Source: Calycina herbarum
Lineage: Eukaryota > Ascomycota > Leotiomycetes > Helotiales > Pezizellaceae
Direction: 5' to 3'
Assembly (NCBI GenBank): GCA_001414485.1
Contig: LLEY01000207.1
Location: 31,156 to 95,155 of the forward strand
Length of the DNA: 64,000 nucleotides
In this document: positions 1 to 11,960 of the stretch, piece after piece
Position numbering within the stretch: position 1 is the first letter of the stretch
How the letters are laid out: each line of letters starts with the position of its first letter
Made by a program: the position numbers and the translations under genes
The notes under the pieces: model-generated
Databases searched by the model: none
Seen by the model: only the letters and a program-made list of their open reading frames with translations
What the model was told of the DNA's origin: nothing

Positions 1-1259
1 GACCTCCAGGGCAGATTTGTACACCAAAGAGAGGCAGGTTACCTACCAGCTTCACACGTCTCCCCAATCACTTCAATATACGGGTTTACCTACGAGGTAC
101 GATTACAATCTCTATACAACACATTGAAGGAGCAATTCCAAAAATAAATCCAGACCTCCTCTTCCATTTCAAGGCCCGGGCCGTAGATTCAATATCGGAT
201 AACAGGCTATCGCCCTCGTCCGTATCCAGAGCCGCATTGCCGGATTCCCCTTTTGCCTACAACGCAATCACTTCATGCAAGGGTCAACAACCAGCCAAAT
301 CTTCCCTACCACAATTCTTCCGACGAAAGAATAGCCGGCCTCACCAAGTCGTGAATTGTTCATGATCAGCATCCAAAAGGCTTGTCTCTCTTTAGGTCGA
401 AACATTTGGATCGCCATCTCAAACCCGCTGGGCCAGATTGTTTGACCTTGAGACTCGGTGGTGTCGGAGAGCGAGGGGATGGTGTTACATCTCTTGGCTG
501 CTAGCTTTTCCAGCCAATCTTCAGGCCTCAGAACTTGCTGGATTTCTCATCTGGAAAGTCCGGAATCTGTCCGTCAGAATTGCTCGGATTCTAATAAAAG
601 AAATTCAAAGCTACAGAAGATTTGATGGGCAGAAAAGCCGCGAAGCTTCGACCGAAAAGCGCAATCGATAGCCGCATTGACCGGGCTACAAGCCAAAAGT
701 TGCCGTTTTTCTTGTGGCTGGTTCGGGGGTTCAGTGGGAGCTTCCTCGGGCCCCCTGCATTGCCCCTTCCGAATCACCTTGATCACCCTGCAGTGAGTGC
801 CTTTACACCCTGTAACGTAATTATCGTTTTCCAGAGCTTGAATTTGTACTTGACCTGCGGTAGTCCCGGACGTCTTGGCTCAAAAGACGCGCCATAGCTA
901 CAGTGGAGATTCATTGTTCCTCTTCTGCCTTTCCCCTTGGCGACATTCACTATTTCCATTTCTTTTCTCTTGTTGTATATTACCTCCTTCTCTCTTCTTA
1001 TTCGCCCTCGATAGGACGCTGGCTTCTATTAGGTGTTCTCTTCTCACTTCTCACTTCTCTGCCGAAAACAGTCGTGTGGCTTACATTGCCTATTCAGCCG
1101 GTCATCGCATATTGACCAGGCATTTATCGAAGGAACATTTCAGTGTGTGCACCACCCTTCACCACTCCCCGATAGTGCAGTAGAGGGACGGCATTGAAGA
1201 TTCTCCACTTCAGGACCTTGCAGGAGCTGGTCTTCTGCCACTACATTGTACATAATAAT
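1..1259. other. Upstream non-coding region, no gene seen
   Basis: No reading frame here has protein-like composition; the open frames overlap on both strands and are short. The part nearest the copper ATPase is pyrimidine-rich (about 900-1060), as is common in fungal promoters and 5' leaders. It probably holds the promoter of the ATPase gene. Nothing else is recognisable. Confidence 0.5.
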
Positions 1260-1304
1260 GTGAGTACTGATACCACCTACCTATTCCGTCCCATCCTATT
1301 GCAG
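1260..1304 (+). other. Candidate 5'UTR intron of the copper ATPase gene
   Basis: A GTGAGT donor at 1260, a CTGAT-like branch site and a TTGCAG acceptor ending at 1304 delimit a 45-nt intron about 190 nt before the ATG. This is the usual size and consensus for introns in this window. It lies outside the coding region, so only its sequence supports it. Confidence 0.4.
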
Positions 1305-1497
1305 CATCGAACGACTTTCGCATGCGGATTCGGAATTTCAATGGTTCTAAGCTGACAGCGCCTCCAAGTAGCAGCTCTAGTCAGACGTCGGCAGCCGGAT
1401 ACAGAAATACGAGCCTCACTGAACTCCGCCGTTGATCGATTGTGATTGTTCAGCAACCCATTATTCACACTCACGGTGCGAGAGGCGCATCTTTGTG

Positions 1498-4400
1498 ATG
1501 GCGCCAACTTATCTGAAGGTTTCTTCGGGAGCATCAAAACCTTCATTAAGTACGCCAGCAACACCAGCACACATGGCGACGACGACACTCAGAGTGGGGG
1601 GCATGACCTGCGGTGCATGTACCTCGGCCGTAGAAGCGGGTTTCAAAGGTGTAGATGGCATTGGAAATGTGTCGGTGAGCTTGGTTATGGAGAGGGCGGT
1701 CATACTACACGATCCCCAGAAGATAACGGCCGAGAAAATACAAGAGATTATTGAGGATCGGGGGTTTGATGCGGAAGTTCTGGCGACCGACTTACCTTCG
1801 CCCATGTTCAATCGCGGTGATTACAACTACGACGAGGAAGAGGATGATTTCCTGGAAGATGGGAAAACGACGACCACACTGGCAGTGGAGGGAATGACCT
1901 GCGGGGCTTGTTCTTCTGCCATAGAAGGCGGATTTAAGGATGTTCCAGGTGTCATGCATTTCAGCATATCACTACTGTCAGAAAGAGCCGTGGTAGAGCA
2001 TGATGCATCTCTCTTGAGCGCAGAGAAGATTGCGGAAATTATCGAGGATAGAGGGTTTGGCGCAACGATTATCGAATCGACGAAACCGGAAGGAAAAGGT
2101 GCCAGAATAAGGAGGGGCAGTTCATCCGGACAAGAAAAGGTAGCCACAACCACTGTAGCTATTGAGGGAATGACATGCGGAGCTTGCACATCTGCAGTTG
2201 AGGGGGGTTTCAAAGATTTGGACGGTCTGATACAATTCAACATTAGTCTGTTAGCGGAACGAGCTATCATCCTCCACGATCCAACAAAGTTATCGGCGGA
2301 AAAGATAGCCGAAATTATTGACGATAGAGGATTCGATGCCACGGTCTTATCAACACAAATAGGTTCTTCAAACCAATCCTCAAGCGCCTCGACATCAAAT
2401 TTCAAGATATTCGGTATTAAAGATGCAGCTGCTGCTACGAATCTCGAAGAGAAGCTAGCATCATTACCCGGTGTTACTTCCGCCAAAGTTAGTCTCGCCA
2501 CTTCCAGGTTAACAATTTCTCACCAGCCAAACGTTGCTGGACTTCGAGCTCTCGTTGAGCTCATCGAGTCCCAAGGGTATAATGCGCTTGTTTCGGAAAA
2601 TGATGACAACAACGCCCAACTTGAATCACTCGCCAAGACTAGAGAAATCACCGAATGGCGAAACGCATTCAAGACTTCATTATGTTTTGCTATTCCAGTC
2701 ATGCTGATCAGCATGATTATTCCTATGGCTCTCCCAGTCATCGATTTTGGAAGCTTGATTGTTTTCTTCCCCGGACTCTACCTCGGGGACATTATTTGTT
2801 TACTTCTTACGATACCCGTCCAATTCGGCATTGGCAAGCGTTTTTATGTTTCTGCGTACAAGTCTTTGAAGCATGGCTCACCTACTATGGATGTTTTGGT
2901 TGTTCTCGGAACTTCCGCTGCATTTTTCTTCAGTTGCGCAGCAATGATAGTTTCTATTGTTGCCCCACCTCATACCAGACCTAGTACCATTTTTGATACC
3001 AGCAGTATGCTGATTACCTTTATTACACTCGGTCGATTCCTCGAAAACCGCGCCAAGGGACAAACCTCAAAAGCGCTCTCGAGACTCATGTCACTTGCTC
3101 CATCAATGGCAACTATTTATGCGGATCCAATCGCGGCCGATAAGGCAGCTGAGGAATGGGAAACTTCCATGACTTCCGGGCAGGAACAGAAAGAATCCAC
3201 CCAAGAAGGCAACGCAGCTGAAGAAAAGGTCATTCCTACTGAGCTCATCCAAGTTGGTGATATTGTCATTCTGAGACCTGGTGATAAAATCCCAGCTGAT
3301 GGTACTGTTACAAGAGGTGAAACCTACGTTGATGAGAGTATGGTAACGGGAGAGGCAATGCCAGTTCAAAAACGAAAGGGCAGTCTCCTCATTGGAGGAA
3401 CTGTCAATGGTGCAGGAAGAGTCGATTTCCGCGTTACCAGAGCTGGCAGAGATACTCAACTAAGTCAAATCGTCAAGCTCGTACAAGAAGCTCAAACCAC
3501 AAGAGCACCAATCCAACGATTAGCTGACACCATCGCTGGATATTTCGTTCCTACCATTCTACTTCTCGGATTCCTTACCTTTTCAACATGGATGGTTCTT
3601 AGTCACGTACTCAAGAATCCGCCAAAAATCTTCATTGACGAAGCCAGTGGTGGGAAATTCATGGTTTGTGTAAAACTATGTATTTCTGTCATTGTTTTTG
3701 CCTGCCCTTGCGCTCTCGGTCTCGCTACTCCCACAGCTGTCATGGTTGGAACTGGTGTTGGTGCAGAGAACGGCATTTTGGTTAAAGGTGGAGCAGCATT
3801 GGAAACGGCCACCAAGATCAACCAGGTCGTTCTCGATAAAACCGGTACTTTGACTATGGGTAAAATGAGCGTCGCAGAGGCCAAGATCGTCTCGACTTGG
3901 AACAAGACACCATTTTCCAAGAAAATGTGGTGGTCAATCGTTGGTCTTGCTGAAATGGGCTCTGAACATCCTATCGGAAAAGCCATTCTCGCAGCTGCAA
4001 AGGAAGAACTTGGACTCGGTATCGAAGGTACTATTGATGGAAGCATCGGTGACTTTGGTGCTGCTGTGGGCAAAGGTATCAATGCATTTGTTGAACCTGC
4101 CACCAGTGCTGAGCGAACTCGTTATAATGTCCTTGTTGGAAGTGCCAGATACCTCCGTGACAACAAAATCGACGTCCCCCAATCCGCAATCGATTCCTCC
4201 GAACAAGCGAACAAGAAAGCAGCTGGTCCATCAAAAACTCCTTCCGCGGGAACAACTAACATCTTCATTGCCATTGATGGATCCTTCGCAGGTCATCTCT
4301 GTCTCTCCGACACAATAAAAGACAGCGCCCGCGCCGCCATCGCCGCTCTCCATCGAATGGGCATCAAAACCGCCATGATCACAGGCGACCAACGTTCCAC

Positions 4401-5043
4401 CGCTCTAGCTGTAGCACGCATCGTCGGAATCTCATCCAAAAACGTCCACGCCGGCGTAACACCTGACCAAAAACAAGATATCATCCGCGAGTACCAAACA
4501 GCCGGTCTCTGCGTCGCCATGGTTGGAGATGGAATCAACGACTCCCCCGCACTCGCAACAGCAGACGTGGGTATCGCCATGGCATCCGGAACAGATGTCG
4601 CGATGGAAGCGGCGGATGTGGTGCTTATGAGACCGAATGATCTTATGGATATTCCTGCGTCCATACAATTGGCGAGGAGTATCTTTAACAGGATTAAACT
4701 TAATCTTATTTGGGCTTGTGGGTATAACCTTGTGGGCTTGCCGTTTGCAATGGGCATGTTTTTGCCGTTTGGGTGGCATTTGCATCCTATGGCTGCGGGG
4801 GCGGCTATGGCTACTAGTTCTGTTAGTGTGGTGGCGTCCAGTTTGCTTTTGAAATTCTGGAAACGGCCGCAGTGGATGGAGGATGCGCTTTTGGAGGAGA
4901 AGGGACAACTTAAGAGGAAGGGCAGTGGGTGGGGATTGGGTGGTTTGGTCGGAAAGTTTACCGACGCGTGGGCCAAGATCACGGGCAGGAGGAGGGAGGA
5001 AGAAGGAGGATATGTGCCACTGAGCAACTTGGAGCATGTTTGA
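1498..5043 (+). CDS. Copper-transporting P1B-type ATPase (CCC2/ATP7-like)
   Basis: Intronless, 1181 aa from the ATG at 1498; the open frame extends upstream only through a TTG. It should pump Cu(I) into the secretory pathway to load cuproenzymes, as yeast Ccc2 does. Three N-terminal HMA domains each have GMTCGAC (Cys38/41, 135/138, 227/230). A fourth HMA-like fold at about 301-370 has no CxxC. Visible catalytic motifs are TGEAMP (617-622), the membrane CPC copper site (736-738), DKTGT with phosphorylated Asp780, SEHP (822-825) and GDGIND (1010-1015). Eight membrane segments are expected, and the length is normal for fungi. Homologues in plant-pathogenic fungi are needed for melanin and virulence; that is family knowledge, not something seen here. 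Codon use becomes less C-ending in the last 350 nt. Confidence 0.95.
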   Translation: MAPTYLKVSSGASKPSLSTPATPAHMATTTLRVGGMTCGACTSAVEAGFKGVDGIGNVSVSLVMERAVILHDPQKITAEKIQEIIEDRGFDAEVLATDLPSPMFNRGDYNYDEEEDDFLEDGKTTTTLAVEGMTCGACSSAIEGGFKDVPGVMHFSISLLSERAVVEHDASLLSAEKIAEIIEDRGFGATIIESTKPEGKGARIRRGSSSGQEKVATTTVAIEGMTCGACTSAVEGGFKDLDGLIQFNISLLAERAIILHDPTKLSAEKIAEIIDDRGFDATVLSTQIGSSNQSSSASTSNFKIFGIKDAAAATNLEEKLASLPGVTSAKVSLATSRLTISHQPNVAGLRALVELIESQGYNALVSENDDNNAQLESLAKTREITEWRNAFKTSLCFAIPVMLISMIIPMALPVIDFGSLIVFFPGLYLGDIICLLLTIPVQFGIGKRFYVSAYKSLKHGSPTMDVLVVLGTSAAFFFSCAAMIVSIVAPPHTRPSTIFDTSSMLITFITLGRFLENRAKGQTSKALSRLMSLAPSMATIYADPIAADKAAEEWETSMTSGQEQKESTQEGNAAEEKVIPTELIQVGDIVILRPGDKIPADGTVTRGETYVDESMVTGEAMPVQKRKGSLLIGGTVNGAGRVDFRVTRAGRDTQLSQIVKLVQEAQTTRAPIQRLADTIAGYFVPTILLLGFLTFSTWMVLSHVLKNPPKIFIDEASGGKFMVCVKLCISVIVFACPCALGLATPTAVMVGTGVGAENGILVKGGAALETATKINQVVLDKTGTLTMGKMSVAEAKIVSTWNKTPFSKKMWWSIVGLAEMGSEHPIGKAILAAAKEELGLGIEGTIDGSIGDFGAAVGKGINAFVEPATSAERTRYNVLVGSARYLRDNKIDVPQSAIDSSEQANKKAAGPSKTPSAGTTNIFIAIDGSFAGHLCLSDTIKDSARAAIAALHRMGIKTAMITGDQRSTALAVARIVGISSKNVHAGVTPDQKQDIIREYQTAGLCVAMVGDGINDSPALATADVGIAMASGTDVAMEAADVVLMRPNDLMDIPASIQLARSIFNRIKLNLIWACGYNLVGLPFAMGMFLPFGWHLHPMAAGAAMATSSVSVVASSLLLKFWKRPQWMEDALLEEKGQLKRKGSGWGLGGLVGKFTDAWAKITGRRREEEGGYVPLSNLEHV

Positions 5044-7850
5044 TTGTTTGGGGGGTTTCGTTTGTCTGTTTTGATTTTTGAACTCGTTGTTTTTGGAGAG
5101 GTTTCGGTTTACAGACGTTGGGTTAGCAAGTTGGAATAGATGTTTCTTCCTGTTGTCTGCCTGACCTTTTTTTCTTTTTTGTTCCAGAGTTTGGGGGTAT
5201 GGTGAGGAATAGCGGTTTGAATTGGATAGAAACGAGATGAGAATACGAGAGGAAAAGGAATGGATGAGATGGTTGTATATGAAAAAGGGAATCTAGCTTG
5301 TATATAGGTTCGAATTCGAGACTCCATGATACATCTTCTTGCGTTTTTGGCTTTCAAGTTGTTGTTGAATGGTGTGATTGAGGTGATTGGATTTTTGACG
5401 GACAAGGGGGAAGGCGAGGAATGTTGGAGATGGGGACTGTTTTGTCTTAGGGTAGGTTTTTTTTTCCTAGGGCTTATTTGGTTTTGTTTGTGATAGGATA
5501 CATTGGATGGGATTGTGAGGGTGTTTCTTTGGAAGTGATATTGGAGTCGTGGGGATTAAAGGGGGTTCTTGATGGGGTGTGGGGGGTGTGAAATTGTTGT
5601 TGGGGAAGAACGAGGGGATTCTGGTGGTAGTACTATCTAAAACCTTGTGTTAGATGGTACTACTACCTGAAATGATCAGAGTGGTATCTGTGCGGATGGG
5701 AATGTAGGAGTTAATTCGGGGAGGGGGGGTGTGGAAAGGGGAGAGGGAGGGGGATATTATAGAGTATTAGTAGCTAAGCTACTACAACTTACACCGCGAT
5801 GTGCAACAAAACTGGGAGAACTGGGAGGAGTGTGGTGATTGGATGGGTAAATAACTCTCTTCTCTCCGATCTTGCTGAATCAAAAGGCTACTCTAACCTC
5901 CTCTATTTTCTACGTTACGTTGACACTTATAACTATAATAAGAAGGTTTGAAAATTCAAGAAAGAGCTATCTAAGAGAATTAATATCTTTACTACGTATA
6001 TATTATATAGATTGGAGGAATAGTTTAATTCAGTGGCTTGTTATCAGTGGTGGGGGTTTGAAGCTTCATTAACATTTAGCACCTGAGAATACGGACAAGT
6101 ATAAATAAAACCCAGGACAATTCAACCCATCGCCAACACAAAGAACGCATTTAACATGAACCACTATGGAGGTTGAGCTAATCGTGATAATCTGTTGGAG
6201 TTTGGTTCAGTCTAAATGTATGCCGTCAATTGGAGAAACCCCCTGCTTGGTGGAGTTGGGATGTTACTTTATTCTGAGGGGTTTTGTTGTGTTATCTGAA
6301 TGCTTGGGGAATCGTGGAAGTGTTGCTGCTGATTGTTAGCTTGTTGTCGATTGTTAGCTCGCTGTCGAAAATTTCTTACTCACTTGTAGAAATAGAACTC
6401 CTCTCTCTCTCTTGAAGAGCAGAGAATGAGAGTAGTCCTCTCTGTCTTGGCTACAAATCGCTTGATGATTGTTAAGCTTATCCTGGCAGGTGGCCGGTGG
6501 AACTGCCAGTGATGATTTCTTGTATCTGATCTGCGACTCGTTAATGTCCTTAGCGTCTGCAGACTTGGCTGTATTTAAATACGTCTGTTTTCTCTCAAGG
6601 CAGAAGACGTTGAGTTTTTATTAGTGAAAGGGGTTTGAACGGGAGTTCAGGGTTGAGATACACTGTAAGATACAAGATGCATTCACAATAAGGAAAGGAA
6701 AGTCTAGGGGTGGCTTAATGAAATTTAGAAGTTTTGATATTATTAGAAGGGAGGATTGAGAGCATCTAAGTTGAGAGTCGAGATGCTGTAACGAGGTTTG
6801 TAAGACCGATACGTCGCTTAGAGGAATTCACCTGTATCTTGAGAGTTGGAACGAGTCATTTGGTTTCTTAAGGAAATGTAATTGGAGGAAGAGCAGTGAG
6901 TATACTTTCATTGGAAACAAGAATTCGGGATACAATAAGAGTAGACACCCTACCAGAAATCTTGTTCTGTTCCTGAGAAGAAGACACCTATGCCTGAAGA
7001 TTCTTGAAAGTGAGAGGTTACCTCAACTGTTGGCTGATTGTATGTTACATTCACTTTAAAATACGGGGTACATCTGAAGTTGAGCAGTACCCTTCCTTCT
7101 ACTTTGATTGTCGAAAACTTAATTACTGTCGAGATTCTAGTATACGCGGAAACAGTTGAAAGACGATGAGATGAGGGGGGAGAGGAGTCTCTAACACCCT
7201 ACCCTAGTCAGCTAGAGAAACCATTCTTGTCTCCTCGGGTTGAGAATTAGAGCATTGACGCTCACTCCGCCAGTTGCATAAACGCAACCCATGGTTCTTT
7301 TTCCGCAACGAGAACAAGTAAGAGAGTGGAGCTTTTATTTTGGTACACCTGCTTTTGTAAGTGATGGATGGAAAAGTCTAGAACACTCATCCTCATTCTC
7401 GGTGAATGTTTAGAATAATTTGAAAATGAAGAGTGGATTCTTCTAAACATTGTCGGAGAATGAATGTAATTGTTCTGGGATTTTTAAGGAAGGAGGAGTA
7501 GAGTAAAGCTCGGGATTCTTGAAACCATATAGAGTTAAGCGCTATTGAAATCAGTATTAATTTTATCTGTCTATCTTTACTTTGTTGAAAGTAACACAGA
7601 GAGGTTTCGTTGGCGGTTGGGGATATGTACTGCTGGCGCTCCGTTAAATCGAACACGAGCCGGTTTTATTGTAGGTAGGTGAACTCGGATATTTATTCAC
7701 TTCATTCTACGACTGAAGGAATGGGAGAAGGGCAAATATAGCGGGTCTTAGAGAGCACCATCCGACTTTGGAAAGAGTGCGAGGTTGGGCATGACAGGCC
7801 CTCATTTGAAATAGGATCTACCAGTTTTCCAAACATTCCTCAAAGGTTCG
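5044..7850. other. Gene-poor region 3' of the copper ATPase
   Basis: The first ~400 nt are T/G-rich and probably hold the 3'UTR and polyadenylation region. The rest has only short, non-protein-like frames. It contains an 18-bp-stem hairpin at 5623-5667, a small palindrome near 5767-5785, and a copy of the TTGTTGTCGA-type dispersed motif at 6341-6359. No gene is supported. Confidence 0.5.
5623..5667. repeat. Inverted repeat / hairpin, 18-nt arms
   Basis: Arms at 5623-5640 and 5650-5667 are separated by 9 nt. Sixteen of 18 positions are complementary as DNA. The other two would be G.U pairs in RNA from the + strand, giving a continuous 18-bp stem. It lies about 580 nt beyond the ATPase stop codon. 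Function unknown. Confidence 0.5.
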
Positions 7851-8380
7851 CCGGGTTATATAAAGAAGTTACTATTACTACTATATCTTACTACTTAAAG
7901 TAGAGATTTTAAACTTTAATCTTCTTTCTTGAACTTTCTTTTTAAAAGAGCTATTTTTCACTTTAATAATAGTTATATTAGAGCTAGATAATCTTATATC
8001 TAAAGTATTTAGTCTTTAAGTTTATAAGAATACCAGATATTAAATTTTTAATACTTTTTTATTAGTAAAATTAAGAATTTCTAGCTTTATTATAGTTTCT
8101 TAGAGTCTCTTATTAATTTAGCTAGTAAATACTTTGTTGGTATGACTTGAGGTCATAAAACTGGTACCTGAACTGGTGCTCAAAGTGGTGTATTATTCTT
8201 GTCTTGTCTTGTCAAAGTAGCTATGTAGGTCCTTCTTATATAGCCCTTTTCCAGGTCACGTGAACTAGCTACAAAGTAGTATTCACCTGAAACGACATAG
8301 TTTAACTAAAACTTCATTAGAGTTAAAAAATCTTATTTCTAAAGTAACTTCTAGATATCTTATTAGAAAGATAAATATTA
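7850..8380. repeat. AT-rich relic, probably RIP-degraded repeat
   Basis: Two blocks, about 7860-8130 and 8284-8380, are very AT-rich with many TA dinucleotides and almost no coding potential. This resembles repeat-induced point mutation (C-to-T decay) of an old transposon. A less AT-rich stretch (8130-8280) separates them. I saw no intact terminal repeat or reading frame, so the original element cannot be named. Confidence 0.4.
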
Positions 8381-8591
8381 TTTCTTGGGCGATGGCTGGT
8401 TCAAAATGGCTGTCTCCACTTTCAATCTCGATTTGAATAAAACACTTGCAAAGGCTATTTTTCTTGGTCACATGCAACGATAACTGTTCCCTTCAACATC
8501 TTCTTGAGCTTTTCTTCTTCTTTCTATCTCTACTTTTGGAAAATGAAACATTCTTTCAGGTTTGCTCTTGGACTTCTTACCCTCTATATCT

Positions 8592-10349
8592 TTACTTCTT
8601 TGGTGCAACATCTTGAGAATCTCATCAGTACAACGGTGCATACAAAGCGTCAAGGTGGGAAACTTACTGAATTGGAAATGAACAATATCACCATCCTGAA
8701 CCACATAGGTCTTTCCTTCCTGTCGATACTTACCCGCAGCTTTGATAGGTGCCATTGATTTGGCTCCCTCGCATAGATCATGGAAATCTTGGTAAGCTAC
8801 CACCTCGGCCTTGATGAAACCGCGCTCGAAATCGCCGTGGATTGCTCCAGCTACAAAAAACAACTGGTCAACGCTTCATCTTGTTTGAGGGAAGGGGAGG
8901 GGAAAACATACCAGCTTGCGGGGCTAAAGCTCCACGAGGAATCGTCCAACATCTAATTTCTTTCTCTCCAGCTATTGATATCATAAGTACTTGTCCTAGC
9001 TTCTCGAGAATGAAACTCACCAGTGAAATAATACTGTAATCCCAATTTTGTAAAACCCTCGGTGATGATTTTATCCAATTTACTCTTGACCTTGACTTCC
9101 TTCTCCTTCAAGAAAGCATCGACGGCTGCTTTGCCTCCCTCTTTCTTGAGTGCGTAAACCTTCTCTTCGAATTCTACGCTGAAAGGAATGATATCTCTTG
9201 GGACACCGCCATGTTCCGTGACCCATTTAGCGATCACGGGGAGGTATTTGGATTTTTGACGGAGATAGTCTTTCATTGTTAGATTGATGAGATAGATTAC
9301 CGGTTTTGTGGTAATAAGTTGGATCTTTGGTTATGTTAGTGAGGTTTGAGAGTTTTAAACGAGAATTTGTAACTTGCTCGTTCGTTGATGAGTTCAATTT
9401 CTCCAGAGGTCCAAGTTCCGTCTCGGACTGGGGTGTTCTTTTCTAAGAGCTATGGGAGATTAAGTTAATCGTTTCATTTGAAGATTTGCAAGCGAACTCA
9501 CTGCTTGGACCTTGGCTGTGGTACTTGGGAAGAGAGGGTTCATCTTGAATTTGCCCCCAGCTTTGCGCACAGTAGCTTCTTCTGCGACGATTTGTTTTTG
9601 AAGAATATCTAAATCCTTCTTACAAAGCTCACTTTGAATGGTTTCTACTAAAATTAACTTCTGTCTCTCAAGCAACCACAATTCTCCAGAATAGATCACT
9701 TGCCCAAATCTCGGACAGGATCAATAGAATCGTCCACGTGAAGAACCTCATCGTTATCGAATGCTCGGACAATATGGAACATTCCATCCACGGCTTGAAT
9801 GTGGGAGAGGAAAGCATTTCCAAGACCTTCTCCTTGAGAAGCTCCCTTTATAAGACCAGCGATATCGGTTACTTGGAGATAAGCTGGGTACATGGAGGGT
9901 GGCTTCCAGAGATCGCAGAGAAAGTCCTGAATCGATGTTAGTGAAATCTTTGAAAAGGTGGTGGTTCAAATAAAGAAATTCTGATTTCGACTAGCCACTC
10001 CAATTGAGTCTCTCCCCAGAATAGCTACAGTAAAAATTTCTCAACCCGGGTCTCAATCGAAAGTTGAAACGTAATCGCCATCCAACCAAAACAACCTGAT
10101 CACACTTCCAAAAATAAAATAAAAACTCACATATCTCTCATCCGGAACAGCACATCTCGCCTCATTGGGGTCAATAGTACAAAACGGGAAATTTTCCGCT
10201 GGAGCACTCTGTTCAGTCAACAAATTGAACAAGGAACTCTTTCCGACGTTCGGCAATCCCACACATCCCATCTTGAGGTTCTTGCGGACACGTCCGAAAG
10301 CAACGACATTGGACTTAACGTCCACGGTGGCCACTTTCTTTGGAGGCAT
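8592..10349 (-). CDS. Obg-like ATPase 1 (OLA1/YchF family)
   Basis: Eight exons: 10349-10131, 9926-9704, 9644-9502, 9449-9378, 9324-9021, 8971-8912, 8850-8668, 8611-8592; 407 aa, close to the usual ~395. The P-loop GLPNVGKS is at residues 31-38 and DIAGL serves as G3; the NKxD motif is replaced by an N-L-T-M-K-D stretch. OLA1 proteins prefer ATP over GTP for this reason. The C-terminal TGS region with [10 protein letters not shown] and a short basic tail is intact. OLA1 is a conserved cytosolic P-loop ATPase linked to ribosomes and stress responses. Introns 2 (9703-9645) and 4 (9377-9325) only keep the frame and conserved protein if spliced with GC donors (GCAAGT). The gene converges on the copper ATPase. 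Confidence 0.93.
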
Positions 10350-10955
10350 TTTGAAATCGTGAGAGGTGTTATTGGAAGTGATGGAGGGGTAACTTTTGGA
10401 AATAGAGGGGTGAAGTTTTGTTGTGAAGGATTGTTTGGAAGTGGCGTGACTTTTGTGGAGGGGCCGAGATGGACCCGGATTTTAGACAGGGGAGGGTGGA
10501 AAGGGGGGATTGTTCTCTTGTTGATTACTTTTTGGGATATCTTCTACTCACAAGTTTTAGAAGCATGAACTCTGAGTTTACATTATTCTGAAAATTTCTT
10601 CATCGTCTTACGCCAAAATCTGGATTTTTGAGCATCGAAACCATCCCACAACTTCAAAGTTGCCAGTGAATGATGGTGGGGTTCACGTAGATGTTACATA
10701 TTCACTCAAACCTCTTATTACTTCGGCTTCTCATTTTCAGATTTTATGGTTTCACTTCTCACTTAGCGTATTTCCACCTCAACCCCAACCCCAACGCTCT
10801 AAAATATACAGAAGACACTAGGAGAAAGCAACCACAACAAATGTCTTGGAAGGGTAACCCTGCGATTTCTAGTTGCCTAAGATAGTTGTTTATTGCGCTA
10901 GATCAACTGCGATATGCTGAGTGACAATAAAATAGGTGGCTGGGAGGCTGGTGAC

Positions 10956-11370
10956 CCAATTTCACCTCTTCGACTACCAAGCTACTTCCTGGAAAGGTTT
11001 TGAGTATAAATTATTCGTATGATCTCCGACCTCTCTCTTCTCCAGACAAATCACAGTTTGGCCTTGAGCTCCTTATGGCTGGAGTGGTGTTATGGCTTGA
11101 GGCAAGCAACAGAGACCTGATCTCTGGGAAGGACTCGGGTTATTAGGAGGTGAATTATAGAAACCTATGCTGAAAGTAGCCCTGTGGGAGAATACCTGAA
11201 CGCTTGTATCTTTCTGCTGTCAAATATTTGCTTGTTGTCGACTATTAGCTTTCGCCATGCCAAGATTAGAAAGTGCTTTACTAGCCAAAAGGGTAGTGAA
11301 TAAGGATCTAGAAAAAACCCTGTACTTTTTTCAGGTTCACAGTATCTCGTAATACTACCAGTCTCTTCCA
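10956..11370. repeat. Diverged duplicate, copy A
   Basis: This shares ordered blocks with copy B at 11550-11960: TTCACyTCTTCG, GTATAAAT, GAGGTGAATT, CyGTGrGAGAA and TCTGCTGTCAAATATT. Copy A continues into TTGTTGTCGACTATTAGCT (11232-11250), versions of which recur near 6341 and 13770. The spacing between copies is about 590 bp. Only eye-level similarity was assessed. Confidence 0.4.
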
Positions 11371-11549
11371 TAAAAGAATCCGGACCAGGTAGAGCCGCGA
11401 TGTCATGGAAACCGCATGATCCATGATTTCAGTTACGGTTCCCTTTTACCAGCCAGGTATCAATAGTAGCGAATTTTTATGTTATCAATACATTATCTCG
11501 TACCAGGTGAACTCAACTGAAGTATTCTGACCCATGGTGGACATGGACA

Positions 11550-11960
11550 GCCACGTCTCAGATTCACTTCTTCGCTTGAGAACTTTCGGGTATAAATAAC
11601 GATACGGCCTCCACTCACATTGTTTCGCCTGATAAATATGAGAACTACAGGAAACGTTATTATTTCCGGCGTGCTAGAGGCTCGAAGAAAGATCCAAAGA
11701 AAACACTGGGCTAGTTTGTGGCGAGGCATCACTTAATTCAGAGGTGAATTTAACAAAACATAACAAAAAGGAGTCCCGTGAGAGAAATCCGAATGTTCGT
11801 ACCTCAGATTATTTTCTGCTGTCAAATATTCAATAGTTATCGAATGTTCTCCTCTCACCAAAAATACGTATACTTTAAGCTCTTTGGTAGAAGAGCACTG
11901 TACCTGAGGGCCATAACTATTTATGTCTGATTGTCTGTTGGAAGACCGCGTCAGTGGCCT
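11550..11960. repeat. Diverged duplicate, copy B
   Basis: Partner of the copy at 10956-11370, with the same block order but many substitutions and small indels. It holds no convincing reading frame. It may be a relic of a non-autonomous repeat family or an old tandem duplication. Confidence 0.4.

Noticed and set aside
1432..1497. Extension of the copper ATPase upstream to 1432
   Set aside because: The open frame begins with TTG, not ATG, and the extra 22 residues (Cys/His-rich, not conserved-looking) precede a good ATG at 1498.
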